Positions 8,255 through 17,123 of a stretch of DNA of 64,000 nt are shown in pieces. Position 1 is the first letter of the stretch. Each line of letters begins with the position of its first letter. Position numbers and translations under genes: made by a program. Location of the stretch: assembly GCF_017874035.1 (NCBI RefSeq), contig NZ_JAGGKV010000002.1, forward strand, positions 434,001 through 498,000. The letters are read 5' to 3'. The notes below the pieces were generated by a model. That model saw only the letters and a list, made by a program, of their open reading frames with translations, ran no database searches and was not told the origin of the DNA. Source of the stretch: Paenibacillus aceris. GTDB taxonomy: Bacteria; Bacillota; Bacilli; Paenibacillales; NBRC-103111.

Positions 8255-8977
8255 TCACCTCGCAATCCTTCCATTCCCTTGTTCGATTTGGATATCAATG
8301 TGTGCAGGTTCAACAAGCCAATTACGCGTAATGCCTTGTTTCAGCCTTTCAACCTCTTGCTCGAATTGATCTGAAGCCTGAGGCGAGGCGGTTGTTTCTT
8401 TCTCATTTGCTTTGATCCTGATGGGATCTACGGGCTTGATCGGTTCCATGACTGCAATACTTTTGGAGCCATCAACCGGCTTAGATTTGCTCTTCGCTTC
8501 TATATCATCAAGGGTGACCCTGACTCTCGTAATAGCAGGCTTCCCGTTATTGTCAATTTGTGCAACCACCTGAACGTCTTGGACTGTGAGGTCTGTCTGC
8601 GTCTGTATGTCCTCTTTCATCATTCCGGCGAGCTGCGTCTGGATCATCTGCTGTGATTGCTTTTGGCCTGCTGCTTGGAGCTTTTGAGCATCCTTCGTAA
8701 TCACATCGAGTGATTTCATCCATGGACTTCCTCCGCTTCCGCTGGCTAGCATCGTCTTTTCGTTTTGCTGTTTTTCCGCTTGACTGAGCAATTGATCCAC
8801 ATCCCAATTTTTTTGAAACAATTGCAAGACAGGCGTTAAAAGTGTGAGTAAAATGAATAAGCTCATAACTGTTTTTACATAGCGCTGCATGGTGTTGCTG
8901 GGGAGCAGAAGATCAACGAAAGTGGCCAGCATAATGACCATGATGACCGTTTTCAGCCATCCGGCTAACCAGTCCAT
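8255..8977 (-). CDS. spoIIIAF: Stage III sporulation protein AF
   Basis: The 240-residue protein has two N-terminal membrane segments (about residues 6-24 and 35-52; TVIMVIMLATFVDLLLPS), then a soluble domain with a ring-building fold that ends in HIDIQIEQ. It is part of the SpoIIIA-SpoIIQ complex, between AE and AG in the standard order. The 13-base gap from AE indicates coupled expression. Confidence 0.93.
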   Translation of the reverse strand: MDWLAGWLKTVIMVIMLATFVDLLLPSNTMQRYVKTVMSLFILLTLLTPVLQLFQKNWDVDQLLSQAEKQQNEKTMLASGSGGSPWMKSLDVITKDAQKLQAAGQKQSQQMIQTQLAGMMKEDIQTQTDLTVQDVQVVAQIDNNGKPAITRVRVTLDDIEAKSKSKPVDGSKSIAVMEPIKPVDPIRIKANEKETTASPQASDQFEQEVERLKQGITRNWLVEPAHIDIQIEQGNGRIAR

Positions 8978-8990
8978 AGTGAATCTCCTT

Positions 8991-10190
8991 TCACCGCATC
9001 ATCACCGAGACATTACTGATCGTAATCATGATCGTTAGAGCCAGAAAGAACATTAAGCTGACGGCTGCCAGAGCGGCAAAAACATAAATCAAACTTTTTC
9101 CGATTGTTTGCAGGCAAGCTATGATCGGGCTGTCTCCCAAGGGCTGCATGACGGCTGCGGATAAATTGTAGATGAAAGCTAAGGTCAAAATTTTGATCGC
9201 CGGGAATGCGCAAAGCATAATCAGAATGACCACACCGACGAGACCGATTGCATTCTTCACAAGCAAGGATGCGCCTATGACCGTCTCCGTTGCGTCGGAG
9301 AATAGCCGCCCCACCACAGGAACAAAGTTCCCGGTGATGTATTTGGCTGTTCGAATGGCTACTCCGTCCCTCACCGCACCCGCAGTTCCCTGGATGGAGA
9401 TCACACCTAGAAACACAGTAACGAAAACTCCAAGCATGCTCAGGCTTATCGTGCGCAGCAGGTTCGCCAGCTGGGTGACTTTGTATTTCTCGCTAAGCGA
9501 GCTCACGATGTGCAGGATAGCCGAGAAGAACAATAGAGGGAAAACAAACACATATATGGCGGTGCCAACCGAATGAATCATGAAGACAATGAGCGGATGC
9601 AGGATGGCAACGGAAGTCACATTGCCCATTGAAGCTAAGAGCGTCAAAAGTAAAGGCATGATCGCAATCATAAATTGGATCATCGACGTAATTGCTGTTT
9701 TGGCATATCCGATTGCTACGCTGAAGGAATTGATTGCGATAATAATCAAGACCATATACGTAATGGAGTAGCCCAGCTTACTTACCGTGTTTCTTTCAAA
9801 AGAACTTTGCAGCGTTTCGAGAATCATACTGAAGATCGTCAGAATCACTATGGAAGCGAGCAGCTTGCCGTTAATGATGATTTCATGGAATACGTAGCGT
9901 AAAAGTCCTTTAAATATGCTTTTCATGCTGATTCCCTTAGTGCCCAAGAGCAGTTCCATGAAGGTTGGCGTCTTGCTTTCGGGAAAGTAGCCGCCGTAAT
10001 CTTTCATGAGCTTATCCCAATATTGCTCGACAGGCTGAGTGTTTAAATGATCGGCCTGCTCCTTGATAATCACGTCTGTCGGCGACTCGGCCGTGGTGGA
10101 ATTTGACATCCCGAGCCACAGAGCCATGGTCATGATGATCAGGATGATCCATCGGTTGTTCAGCTTCTGGTTCGAATAAAGCAGGTTCAT
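8991..10190 (-). CDS. spoIIIAE: Stage III sporulation protein AE
   Basis: The ATG at 10190 is preferred (MNLLYSNQKL) because TAGGAGTGA lies seven bases upstream. The product is 399 residues, with an N-terminal signal-like hydrophobic segment and six or more further membrane helices. SpoIIIAE is the polytopic subunit of the mother-cell SpoIIIA complex. The sequence around PFVPVVGRLFSDATETVIG-type glycine-rich motifs (NFVPVVGRLFSDATETV here) matches the family. Confidence 0.94.
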   Translation of the reverse strand: MNLLYSNQKLNNRWIILIIMTMALWLGMSNSTTAESPTDVIIKEQADHLNTQPVEQYWDKLMKDYGGYFPESKTPTFMELLLGTKGISMKSIFKGLLRYVFHEIIINGKLLASIVILTIFSMILETLQSSFERNTVSKLGYSITYMVLIIIAINSFSVAIGYAKTAITSMIQFMIAIMPLLLTLLASMGNVTSVAILHPLIVFMIHSVGTAIYVFVFPLLFFSAILHIVSSLSEKYKVTQLANLLRTISLSMLGVFVTVFLGVISIQGTAGAVRDGVAIRTAKYITGNFVPVVGRLFSDATETVIGASLLVKNAIGLVGVVILIMLCAFPAIKILTLAFIYNLSAAVMQPLGDSPIIACLQTIGKSLIYVFAALAAVSLMFFLALTIMITISNVSVMMR

Positions 10191-10214
10191 TTCAGTCACT
10201 CCTACATGAATCAT

Positions 10215-10604
10215 CTAAGCCGGGAGCAGCTTAACAACGGTCTCGATGATGACGGTAATAATCGGGATTGCCATCACCATAATGAGCACTTTCCCAGAGA
10301 GTTCGATCTTGGAGGCGATGGATTCTTGACCGGCATCCCGTACGATTTGTGCGCCGAATTCGGCAATGTATGCCACACCGATAATTTTCAGAATCGTTTT
10401 GAGAAACACCATATTAATACTTGATTTTTGCGCCAAATCTTCAAGCACCTGGATGACACTAGAGATTTTGCCGATCAGAAACAAGAAAATCATGATGCCT
10501 GTAAAGGCGGCCAGCAAGAACGCAAACATGGGTTTCTGCTCTTTGATGATGAGTGTAAGAATCGTAACGATGAGCCCCAAGCCTACAATCTGGATGATTT
10601 CCAT
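10215..10604 (-). CDS. spoIIIAD: Stage III sporulation protein AD
   Basis: This is a 129-residue membrane protein starting MEIIQIVGLGLIVT, with the ATG at 10604 after GAGGTG. It has four hydrophobic segments and the conserved IGVAYIAEFGAQIVRDAG. Paralogous to AC, it belongs to the SpoIIIA complex. The upstream in-frame codons overlap spoIIIAC and are not used. Confidence 0.94.
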   Translation of the reverse strand: MEIIQIVGLGLIVTILTLIIKEQKPMFAFLLAAFTGIMIFLFLIGKISSVIQVLEDLAQKSSINMVFLKTILKIIGVAYIAEFGAQIVRDAGQESIASKIELSGKVLIMVMAIPIITVIIETVVKLLPA

Positions 10605-10614
10605 ACGGCGCACC

Positions 10615-10818
10615 TCATTGGAATAGGAAGATCGTTTTGATTTCTTTAAATAAATGATCGAGCATGCTAACAACCATGAAAAGCACGACCACGAAGCCAA
10701 TGACCGTAACCCAATGCGCCATATCCTCTTTCCCCATTTGCTTGAGCACCGAATGGATCATCGCAATGATGATGCCGATGCCGGCGATCTGGAAAATGGC
10801 ATTTACATCTACGTTCAT
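10615..10818 (-). CDS. spoIIIAC: Stage III sporulation protein AC
   Basis: This is a 67-residue membrane protein starting at the ATG at 10818 (MNVDVNAIFQIAGIG) after GAGGTGCC. Two helices enclose VLKQMGKEDMAHW. The length matches the family. The longer frame starting at 10857 lacks a ribosome site and adds no conserved sequence. Confidence 0.94.
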   Translation of the reverse strand: MNVDVNAIFQIAGIGIIIAMIHSVLKQMGKEDMAHWVTVIGFVVVLFMVVSMLDHLFKEIKTIFLFQ

Positions 10819-10879
10819 TCCAGGCACCTCACTCTGTTGACAAGGAACTTCTGTCATCCCGACAAGTCCCCTGCTCCCC

Positions 10880-11398
10880 TTAATACATCAAAATTACGAT
10901 TAATGCTCCGATAAGGACGCCTAGGCTTTTCCACATTTTCTCGTAGCGCCTCTGTTCTTCCCTAGACTCGGTTTCTTCGGCCTGAAGTTGGGAAATAGCG
11001 AGCCGCAAATGCTTGATTTGGTCGCTGCGGTCGGTCACACCAAGCACTGACCCCAACTGCAGGACAACCTCTTGTTCCGCTTGTTTCATCGAAGTTCTTG
11101 CCCAGACTTCCTTTACACTCCTATGCCAAATCTCCCGTGTCGATGTCCCGTCATTCGCCGACAACCGCTCTGACGTTAAGCGAAACAAGGAGGAGAGCGG
11201 CTCAGCCACCTGTTTGCCAAGTGAAGCGAACGCTTCTGGCAGCGGTGTAAGGGCATAGGTGATTTCCGTCTCCATGCGCCCCAGTGCAGAGATCAGCAAC
11301 CGGATTTGTTTAGGACGCCGAACGTAGTGAGCAGCCTGCAGAAAGCCATACAAGGTGGCGGCACTGATAATAAGAACCCCGCCAACGAATTTCAGCAT
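10880..11398 (-). CDS. spoIIIAB: Stage III sporulation protein AB
   Basis: The 172-residue protein has an N-terminal membrane helix (about residues 3-20), a helical middle with RRPKQIRLLISALGRMETEI, and a second hydrophobic segment at the C-terminus (SLGVLIGALIVILMY). It belongs to the SpoIIIA channel complex and resembles type II secretion GspF/PilC-like helical domains. Six bases separate it from spoIIIAA. Confidence 0.94.
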   Translation of the reverse strand: MLKFVGGVLIISAATLYGFLQAAHYVRRPKQIRLLISALGRMETEITYALTPLPEAFASLGKQVAEPLSSLFRLTSERLSANDGTSTREIWHRSVKEVWARTSMKQAEQEVVLQLGSVLGVTDRSDQIKHLRLAISQLQAEETESREEQRRYEKMWKSLGVLIGALIVILMY

Positions 11399-11404
11399 CT
11401 TTCA

Positions 11405-12388
11405 TCATCCTTTATGTGCAGGATAAAGTTCCAATGGCTTGCCCAGCCGATCCAGTATGCGAAATGCAGCCGGCACGCCTTTTCTTCGATGCAGGATGAC
11501 ATATCTCGTAAACACACCCTCTTCCAAAAGCTGCTTCAGCACCGGCCTCATGCGGACATCCTCATAATCGGCACCATGTGCAGTGGCAACGATGCGAATC
11601 CCCGTATGTACAGCCTCATGGATCGCCGCTGCATCCTCTGGTCGACCGATTTCGTCGACGACGAGTACGTCCGGTGATAAAGAACGAATCATCATCATCA
11701 TGCCTTCCGCCTTCGGACAACCATCCATAACATCTGTTCTCGGACCCAGATCGAATCTAGGCACGCCTTTGACACATGCCGCTAATTCCGATCGTTCATC
11801 GACAACGCCCACCTTCTTGCCTGTAGTGGCGATCGCATTCGCTCCCCACTCTCCGCGGCTGATTAGCCTGGTCAAATCGCGAATTAACGTCGTCTTTCCT
11901 TGCTGCGGCGGTGAAATAACGAGCGTGTGATGAATACTTCGCAAAATAGGGTCGAATAGATGCGGCAGCACCTGCTTGCCTACCCCTTGTATTTCGCGGG
12001 CAATCCGAATGTTGAAAGAGCTGACATCGCGAATTTGCTTGACGCCACCTTGATCTAGCACTGTACGTCCTGCTAGTCCAACTCGATGGCCGCCGGCGAT
12101 CGTGATAAATCCTCTTCGCAGCTCTTCTTCATGGGTGTACATGGAATGATTGGTGAGCATCTCCAGCAGGGTAAGACAATCTTGACGGGTTGGCTTGTAC
12201 GCCCGTTCTTCCTGCGTCACCATTTGACCTCTCTCATCAAGGAAAGCGTACCCGTCACCCCAGGTAAGCTCGAAGGGGCGTGATTCTCTCACCCTAATTT
12301 CCTCAACGCTAGCTTGTACGTCCGGCGGCAAACCGGAGAGCAGAATCCGGAGCGTTTGTGGGAGAATGTGCATAATCGTATCGTGCAT
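11405..12388 (-). CDS. spoIIIAA: Stage III sporulation protein AA (ATPase)
   Basis: The ATG at 12388 (MHDTIMHILPQ) is chosen because GGAGGG precedes it; the in-frame ATG at 12406 lies inside that ribosome site. The 327-residue product is a secretion-type AAA+ ATPase. It has Walker A SPPQQGKTTLIRD (lysine near residue 165), Walker B VLVVDEIGR, and a GGHRVGLAGR motif in the N-terminal part. It powers the mother cell-to-forespore channel. It is the first gene of the operon, behind a sigma-E-like promoter. Confidence 0.95.
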   Translation of the reverse strand: MHDTIMHILPQTLRILLSGLPPDVQASVEEIRVRESRPFELTWGDGYAFLDERGQMVTQEERAYKPTRQDCLTLLEMLTNHSMYTHEEELRRGFITIAGGHRVGLAGRTVLDQGGVKQIRDVSSFNIRIAREIQGVGKQVLPHLFDPILRSIHHTLVISPPQQGKTTLIRDLTRLISRGEWGANAIATTGKKVGVVDERSELAACVKGVPRFDLGPRTDVMDGCPKAEGMMMMIRSLSPDVLVVDEIGRPEDAAAIHEAVHTGIRIVATAHGADYEDVRMRPVLKQLLEEGVFTRYVILHRRKGVPAAFRILDRLGKPLELYPAHKG

Positions 12389-12428
12389 AGAGAGACATCC
12401 CTCCAAGTTGTCCAGTCTTCTATACTCA

Positions 12429-12456
12429 TTTCTATGCTTAATAGAAAGAAATATGA
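12429..12456 (-). promoter_or_regulatory. Sigma-E-like promoter of the spoIIIA operon
   Basis: On the minus strand the sequence reads TCATATT (12456-12450), a 13-base spacer, then CATAGAAA (12436-12429). This fits the sigma-E consensus KMATATT and CATACAHT, with a short spacer. It lies 41 bases before the spoIIIAA start, as expected for the mother-cell sigma-E regulon. Confidence 0.65.
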
Positions 12457-12460
12457 CCGA

Positions 12461-12724
12461 TTACTTTTTTAAAATACCTATGAAAAGACAGCTTACTCCC
12501 GCAATCACCCAGAGCAGCTTGCTGTAGGATAGCTTCTCTGCTATCCCTACTAAACCAATCGTCGTCGTAGCTAGTAGTACTAGAGGACCTACTAGAGCGA
12601 GCGTAGAGTTCACAAGCAGCGCTTTCTCCACCGTCGCCAGTCTTAGCATCACGATGGCAGCAATGATCTCCATGCTGCCCGACATCATCCTCAGCGATGC
12701 CATCGTCAGGACAATTTTGTTCAT
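12461..12724 (-). CDS. yqhV: YqhV family membrane protein (DUF2619)
   Basis: This 87-residue protein has three hydrophobic segments and conserved polar residues in the first (RMMSGSMEIIAAIVMLR). YqhV sits immediately upstream of spoIIIAA in B. subtilis and the order is the same here. The function is unknown; sporulation-linked expression is likely from position. A GGGAGG site precedes the ATG at 12724. Confidence 0.88.
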   Translation of the reverse strand: MNKIVLTMASLRMMSGSMEIIAAIVMLRLATVEKALLVNSTLALVGPLVLLATTTIGLVGIAEKLSYSKLLWVIAGVSCLFIGILKK

Positions 12725-12787
12725 GCTTTTTACTCCTCCCTTAAAAAGAAGCAGCTCTTTTGAGTCGCGCCGCAGTTACTCAGCGGA

Positions 12788-12904
12788 GCAATTTTATAAA
12801 AGGCCGGAAGAGCGACTTTTGCAAATCTGTTCCTACTATCCCGAAGGCCAATCCAATTAGAGGAACAGATTTGCAATGGAGTCTGGAGGTTTTTATAAAA
12901 TTGC
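12788..12904. repeat. 117-bp nested palindrome, MITE-like
   Basis: The outer arms are a perfect 14-bp inverted repeat (GCAATTTTATAAAA, 12788-12801 and 12891-12904). The inner arms are a perfect 16-bp inverted repeat (TTGCAAATCTGTTCCT, 12819-12834 and 12861-12876). They surround a 26-base loop. The layout is that of a small non-autonomous repeat rather than a terminator, as no U-run follows. It fills most of the 351-base gap between yqhV and comA; nothing else recognisable is in that gap. Confidence 0.8.
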
Positions 12905-13075
12905 GGAGCCTCTAGCCTAACTTTAATGTTCAGCGCGGTTCAACGGCAGCTCACTCTTTTTACCCTACCTTATGCAGGCTCGTCTGATTTTAGGCATAGT
13001 GGGCACCACCATTTGCCCAGATGCATATGCTGTACTCATAATTGATCCTTCGAAGGACAGTGAGGAGAAATACAG

Positions 13076-13879
13076 ATGGAAGTGACCTCTTATTTGAACT
13101 GGAACCCCGTTCTGGCCGACCCCACAGGACAAAGGCAGGCCAAACCAAGAACACTGGGTAAAACGATGGTGATGGATAAAGGCTTAGGGCCGAACGCATT
13201 TCAAGATATGCTTAGCATAGGCAGCAGCCATCTGGATATGATCAAACTTGGCTTCGGCACATCTCCTCTTTATCCGCAGCACGTACTGAAAAGTAAAATT
13301 AACCTTGCCAAAGAAAACGGGATTTGCATTTATCCTGGAGGCACTTTTCTCGAAGTTGCAATCACACAGAACGCAGTGGATTCCTATTTCGATATGATCG
13401 TGGCACTCGGTTTTAACGGCGTTGAAATATCCAATGGAACCATTGAGTTCAACCGTAAATTTAGAAATGAGTTAATTATGAGAGGTTTGGATGAGGGATT
13501 AGAAGTCATAACCGAGTATGGAAAAAAAGGCTGGGGTTCCGCTATTGAATTAGAGGAGTTAATCGAAACCGTTTTGTTAGACACCGAATTCGGCGCTTCC
13601 TTAGTAACCATTGAAGCTCGCGAATCCGGCATGGGTGTAGGAATTTTTGATCATCAGGGGAAATGTAAGGACGAGGAAGTCGGGCAAGTGCTCGCCGCCG
13701 TATCCGGGCAGCAGCTTCTCTGGGAAGCGCCGCTCAAAAGTCAGCAGGTGCATTTGATTAGCATGCTTGGATCAGATATCCATTTGGGCAATATCTCACC
13801 AGATGAGCTTATTGCCTTGGAAGCATTGCGCAGAGGACTGCGATCCGATACGTTGTCCTTAGGTACCAGAAAGGAATAA
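13076..13879 (+). CDS. comA: Phosphosulfolactate synthase
   Basis: This 267-residue TIM-barrel protein matches the ComA/YitD family. Conserved stretches are DKGLGPNAFQDML, DMIKLGFGTS, GGTFLEVAI, GFNGVEISNGTIEF and EARESGMGVGIFD. It adds sulfite to phosphoenolpyruvate to give phosphosulfolactate. With comB next door, it points to sulfolactate production, which in B. subtilis is a major spore-core solute. SD GAGGAG lies eight bases before the ATG. This pair and the next two genes are inserted between yqhV and efp relative to B. subtilis. Confidence 0.92.
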   Translation: MEVTSYLNWNPVLADPTGQRQAKPRTLGKTMVMDKGLGPNAFQDMLSIGSSHLDMIKLGFGTSPLYPQHVLKSKINLAKENGICIYPGGTFLEVAITQNAVDSYFDMIVALGFNGVEISNGTIEFNRKFRNELIMRGLDEGLEVITEYGKKGWGSAIELEELIETVLLDTEFGASLVTIEARESGMGVGIFDHQGKCKDEEVGQVLAAVSGQQLLWEAPLKSQQVHLISMLGSDIHLGNISPDELIALEALRRGLRSDTLSLGTRKE

Positions 13880-13882
13880 AAC

Positions 13883-14623
13883 ATGTATATCGAGGTTGTC
13901 GCCAACATCGGCGAAGCGAGAAGTGACGATTTTCTTCATAAAACCGTCATTGTCGTTGATGTTATCCGTGCAACGAGCACGATCATCACCGCACTGATTA
14001 ACGGTTGCAAAGCCATTATTCCCGTGGAGACCGTTCTGAAAGCCAAAGAGTTGTATCGTGAGGGTGATCTGCTGGGAGGGGAGCGATTCTGCAAGAAAAT
14101 CCCCGGCTTCGATTTGGGTAATTCACCATTGGAATTTACCAAAGAAGTCGTTCAGGGCAAGCGCGTAATCCTGACAACCACGAATGGCACTAGGGGCATT
14201 CAAAAAGCGATGAAAGCCGATCACGTGCTGGCAGGCGCATTACTTAACAGCAAAGCTTGCGCGGAGGCTGCCATTGCCTTAAAACGGGACACTGTCATTC
14301 TATGTGCGGGCACACAGGACGTCTTCTCGCTAGAGGATGGGCTTTGTGCTGGACTTATTCTTGAGGAATTGGTATCAGCTTTAGGCGAGAAGCATGTTGT
14401 AACCAATGATTTCGGGTTGGCTATGCGAGGATGTTATTTGCATGCTAAAAATACGTTATATGAAACATTGTTAACCTGCACGAATGGCAAAAAGATGTGC
14501 AAGTCCGGTTTCCAGGCCGATGTTGTGTCCTGCACGAAGACGAATATCACTGATCAGGTTCCGATCCTGGAACAGGATCAAATGGTACTGCTGCAGCTTA
14601 GTCAAGGTCGCCGTGCGTTCTAA
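13883..14623 (+). CDS. comB: 2-phosphosulfolactate phosphatase
   Basis: This 246-residue ComB/YitC family enzyme has VVVDVIRATSTIITAL near the N-terminus, LLGGERFCKKIPGFDLGNSP, TTTNGTRG and the C-terminal NDFGLAMRG. It dephosphorylates phosphosulfolactate to sulfolactate. It begins three bases after comA ends, so the genes form an operon. A terminator-like hairpin follows (14631-14675). Confidence 0.93.
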   Translation: MYIEVVANIGEARSDDFLHKTVIVVDVIRATSTIITALINGCKAIIPVETVLKAKELYREGDLLGGERFCKKIPGFDLGNSPLEFTKEVVQGKRVILTTTNGTRGIQKAMKADHVLAGALLNSKACAEAAIALKRDTVILCAGTQDVFSLEDGLCAGLILEELVSALGEKHVVTNDFGLAMRGCYLHAKNTLYETLLTCTNGKKMCKSGFQADVVSCTKTNITDQVPILEQDQMVLLQLSQGRRAF

Positions 14624-14630
14624 ATACAAG

Positions 14631-14675
14631 CCCCTCTCATAAACTAAGATGGAAGTTATGAGGGCGAGGGGTTTT
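14631..14675 (+). terminator. Terminator-like hairpin after comB whose 3' arm is the next gene's SD
   Basis: CCCCTC-TCATAA pairs with TTATGA-GGGC-GAGGGG and is followed by TTTT. The GAGGGG arm (14666-14671) lies eight bases before the ATG at 14680. It is therefore both terminator stem and Shine-Dalgarno of the DUF441 gene. Confidence 0.7.
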
Positions 14676-14679
14676 GATC

Positions 14680-15144
14680 ATGAATGGTAATATACTCTTA
14701 GTTATTCTCATTGTTATAGGACTTATTGGCCGTTCGCCAATTATTACAACAGCTTCCTGCATGCTGCTGGCCATGAAACTAGTCGGATTAGTCCGATTTT
14801 TCCCCGCGATGGAGCGCAGAGGCTTAGAGCTTGGCTTACTTTTTTTGACGATTGGCGTGCTTGTTCCGTTTGCCAGCGAGCGAATCTCCATGAAAGACAT
14901 TATATCTGTATTTACCACATGGCCGGGAATCATCGCTCTTCTAGGTGGAGCGATCGCTACCTATATGAACGGAAAAGGGTTGGAACTGCTAAAAATAGAC
15001 CCACAATTAATTGTGGGTCTTGTCATCGGTTCCATATTTGGCATTATCTTTATGCGCGGAATTCCGGTCGGCCCTTTAATGGCCGCCGGAATTACAGCTT
15101 TTCTATTAAAGCTTGCTTATTTTATATCCGATAAATTCAGTTAA
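14680..15144 (+). CDS. DUF441 (UPF0756) membrane protein
   Basis: The 154-residue protein has four or five hydrophobic helices and the family patterns [19 protein letters not shown] and [18 protein letters not shown]. The ATG at 14680 is used (a TTG at 14674 is in frame). Its SD lies inside the hairpin described above. The function is unknown; similar proteins are common in Bacillota. It is convergent with lysC, with an eight-base gap. Confidence 0.85.
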   Translation: MNGNILLVILIVIGLIGRSPIITTASCMLLAMKLVGLVRFFPAMERRGLELGLLFLTIGVLVPFASERISMKDIISVFTTWPGIIALLGGAIATYMNGKGLELLKIDPQLIVGLVIGSIFGIIFMRGIPVGPLMAAGITAFLLKLAYFISDKFS

Positions 15145-15152
15145 ACTTACAT

Positions 15153-16409
15153 TTATCTGCGATCTTGAGGCCCGCCAACAAATGCTTGCTCCGTAGTGTC
15201 CAAGCCGTACGCTGTATGCAACGATTGGATTACTTCCGTCAAGTTCGTGTTTTCGATGACACAGGACACTTTGATCTCCGAAGTGCTTACTAAGGAAATG
15301 GAAATGCCAAGATCGGAAATCACCTTAAACATTGTAGCGGCAACTCCTGGCGTGCTTACCATGCCAGCGCCCACGATGGACACTTTCACCATATTTACTT
15401 CGAAAGTCACTTCACGGAAGCCGATTTCGCCGCGGATAGATTCAATCGCATCCAAAGCTTTTTCACGGTCAGCAAGCGTCGTTGTGAAAGAGAAATCCGC
15501 TGATCCGTTGAGAACACCGCTTTGTACAATGATATCTACATCGACTTGAACCTCGGCAAGCGCCATAAATACTTTTGCCAGCTGACCCGGTTTCTCAGGT
15601 ACACCTAGAATACTAACTCTTGCCACATTCTTGTCGTAGGCGATGCCACGGACAACGATTCCTTGCTCCATCACTGCTTCCTCCTTCACGTTGGTACCTT
15701 CATTGTTAGTAAAACTGGAACGTACCACCAAGGTGACGTTATAGTTTTTGGCATACTCCACTGCTCTCGGATGAAGAACCGCAGCTCCTAGATTAGCAAG
15801 CTCCAGCATTTCATCATAGGAAATTTCATTAAGTTTTCTTGCGACTTTCACAATGCGTGGATCTGTTGAGTAAATTCCGTCTACATCGGTATAAATCTCA
15901 CATAGATCTGCTTTGATCGCAGCAGCAAGCGCGACTGCCGTCGTATCCGATCCGCCGCGGCCAAGCGTCGTAATTTCTCCCGCTTCGGTCATGCCTTGGA
16001 AACCAGCCACGATCACGACGTTCCCTTGTTCGAGCGCACTCAGAACGCGATGCGGCTGAATATCGGTAATTCTCGCTTTCCCGTGTACATCTTCTGTAAA
16101 GATCCCGCTCTGCCAACCGGTGTAAGAAACCGCTTGTTCGCCTAAACTATGTATCGCCATCGATAAGAGGGCTACGGAAACCTGCTCTCCTGTCGTTAAC
16201 AGCATATCCATTTCACGAGCCGGAGGGGCTCCATCGTAAATTTGCTTAGACAGATCAATCAAATCATCCGTTGTATCTCCCATCGCCGAAACGACAACAA
16301 CGCAGCTGTGGCCTGCTTGCTTTCGCTCAACGATTCTTTTTGCAACACGTTTCATTCGCTCCGCATCACCGACAGAGCTTCCGCCAAATTTCATCACTAT
16401 TAGAGACAA
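15153..16409 (-). CDS. lysC: Aspartokinase
   Basis: The TTG at 16409 is chosen: TAGGAG lies upstream and the protein then starts with the canonical SLIVMKFGGSSVG. The 418-residue enzyme phosphorylates aspartate, the first step towards lysine, threonine, methionine and diaminopimelate. The kinase domain includes GRGGSDTTAVALAAAI and DVDGIYSTDPRIV, and two C-terminal ACT domains (about residues 265-400) bind effector amino acids. The 141 bases before it hold the efp terminator and no room for a full lysine riboswitch, so it may be regulated only allosterically. Confidence 0.95.
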   Translation of the reverse strand: MSLIVMKFGGSSVGDAERMKRVAKRIVERKQAGHSCVVVVSAMGDTTDDLIDLSKQIYDGAPPAREMDMLLTTGEQVSVALLSMAIHSLGEQAVSYTGWQSGIFTEDVHGKARITDIQPHRVLSALEQGNVVIVAGFQGMTEAGEITTLGRGGSDTTAVALAAAIKADLCEIYTDVDGIYSTDPRIVKVARKLNEISYDEMLELANLGAAVLHPRAVEYAKNYNVTLVVRSSFTNNEGTNVKEEAVMEQGIVVRGIAYDKNVARVSILGVPEKPGQLAKVFMALAEVQVDVDIIVQSGVLNGSADFSFTTTLADREKALDAIESIRGEIGFREVTFEVNMVKVSIVGAGMVSTPGVAATMFKVISDLGISISLVSTSEIKVSCVIENTNLTEVIQSLHTAYGLDTTEQAFVGGPQDRR

Positions 16410-16500
16410 AGCTGACCCACTCCTAACGCATACTAGTGCATAACAATTCAATATTATAGCATAAAATGTGCTTTTGTGGTAAGAAATGCACATGCAAAAC

Positions 16501-16533
16501 AAAAAAACTCCCTGACTTGTCAAAGTCAGAGAG
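16501..16533 (-). terminator. Terminator after efp
   Basis: On the minus strand the stem CTCTCTGACTT / AAGTCAGGGAG is followed by seven T residues. It lies 18 bases after the efp stop. Confidence 0.93.
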
Positions 16534-16550
16534 GCTTGTCCTAGTTGAAA

Positions 16551-17108
16551 CTAGGCGCGGGAAATATAACGGCCGTCTTCGGTATCAACCGTAAGCACAT
16601 CGCCTTCGTTAATAAACAATGGAACTTGAACAACAAGGCCAGTTTCCACTTTAGCACCTTTAAGAGCGCCTTGAGCCGTATTACCTTTAACACCAGGCTC
16701 AGTTTCAACAACTTTCAAATCAACGCTTTTCGGCAAGTTGATCCCAAGAATTTCACCTTGGTAGCTCAAAATTTTGATATTCATGTTTTCGAGCAGGAAG
16801 TTCAATTCCCATTTCAATTGCTCACGGGAAAGGCTGAACTGGTCGAAAGTTTCTGTATCCATGAACGTGTACTCATCGCCGCTTGCATAAAGGTACTGCA
16901 TTTCACGGTTATCGATGTGTGCGCGGCCCACGTTCTCGCCTGCGCGGAATGTACGCTCAACGGTATTTCCGTTGCGCAAGTTTTTCAGTTTGGAGCGCAC
17001 GAATGCAGCGCCTTTACCTGGTTTAACGTGTTGGAAATCTAAAACTGTAAAAATATCGTGTTCTACTTCAATGGTAAGACCTGTTTTGAAATCATTTACT
17101 GATATCAC
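16551..17108 (-). CDS. efp: Elongation factor P
   Basis: The 185-residue protein is typical: domain I with the loop [15 protein letters not shown], where a lysine is modified in many species, then two OB domains ending in [14 protein letters not shown] relieves ribosome stalling at polyproline. The gene order aroQ-yqhT-efp matches B. subtilis. Its gap from the upstream peptidase gene is 15 bases. Confidence 0.97.
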   Translation of the reverse strand: MISVNDFKTGLTIEVEHDIFTVLDFQHVKPGKGAAFVRSKLKNLRNGNTVERTFRAGENVGRAHIDNREMQYLYASGDEYTFMDTETFDQFSLSREQLKWELNFLLENMNIKILSYQGEILGINLPKSVDLKVVETEPGVKGNTAQGALKGAKVETGLVVQVPLFINEGDVLTVDTEDGRYISRA

Positions 17109-17123
17109 TTGTGAATCCCTCCG

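Noticed and set aside
16410..16550. Lysine riboswitch before lysC
   Set aside because: The gap holds the efp terminator and is too short and unlike the L-box.
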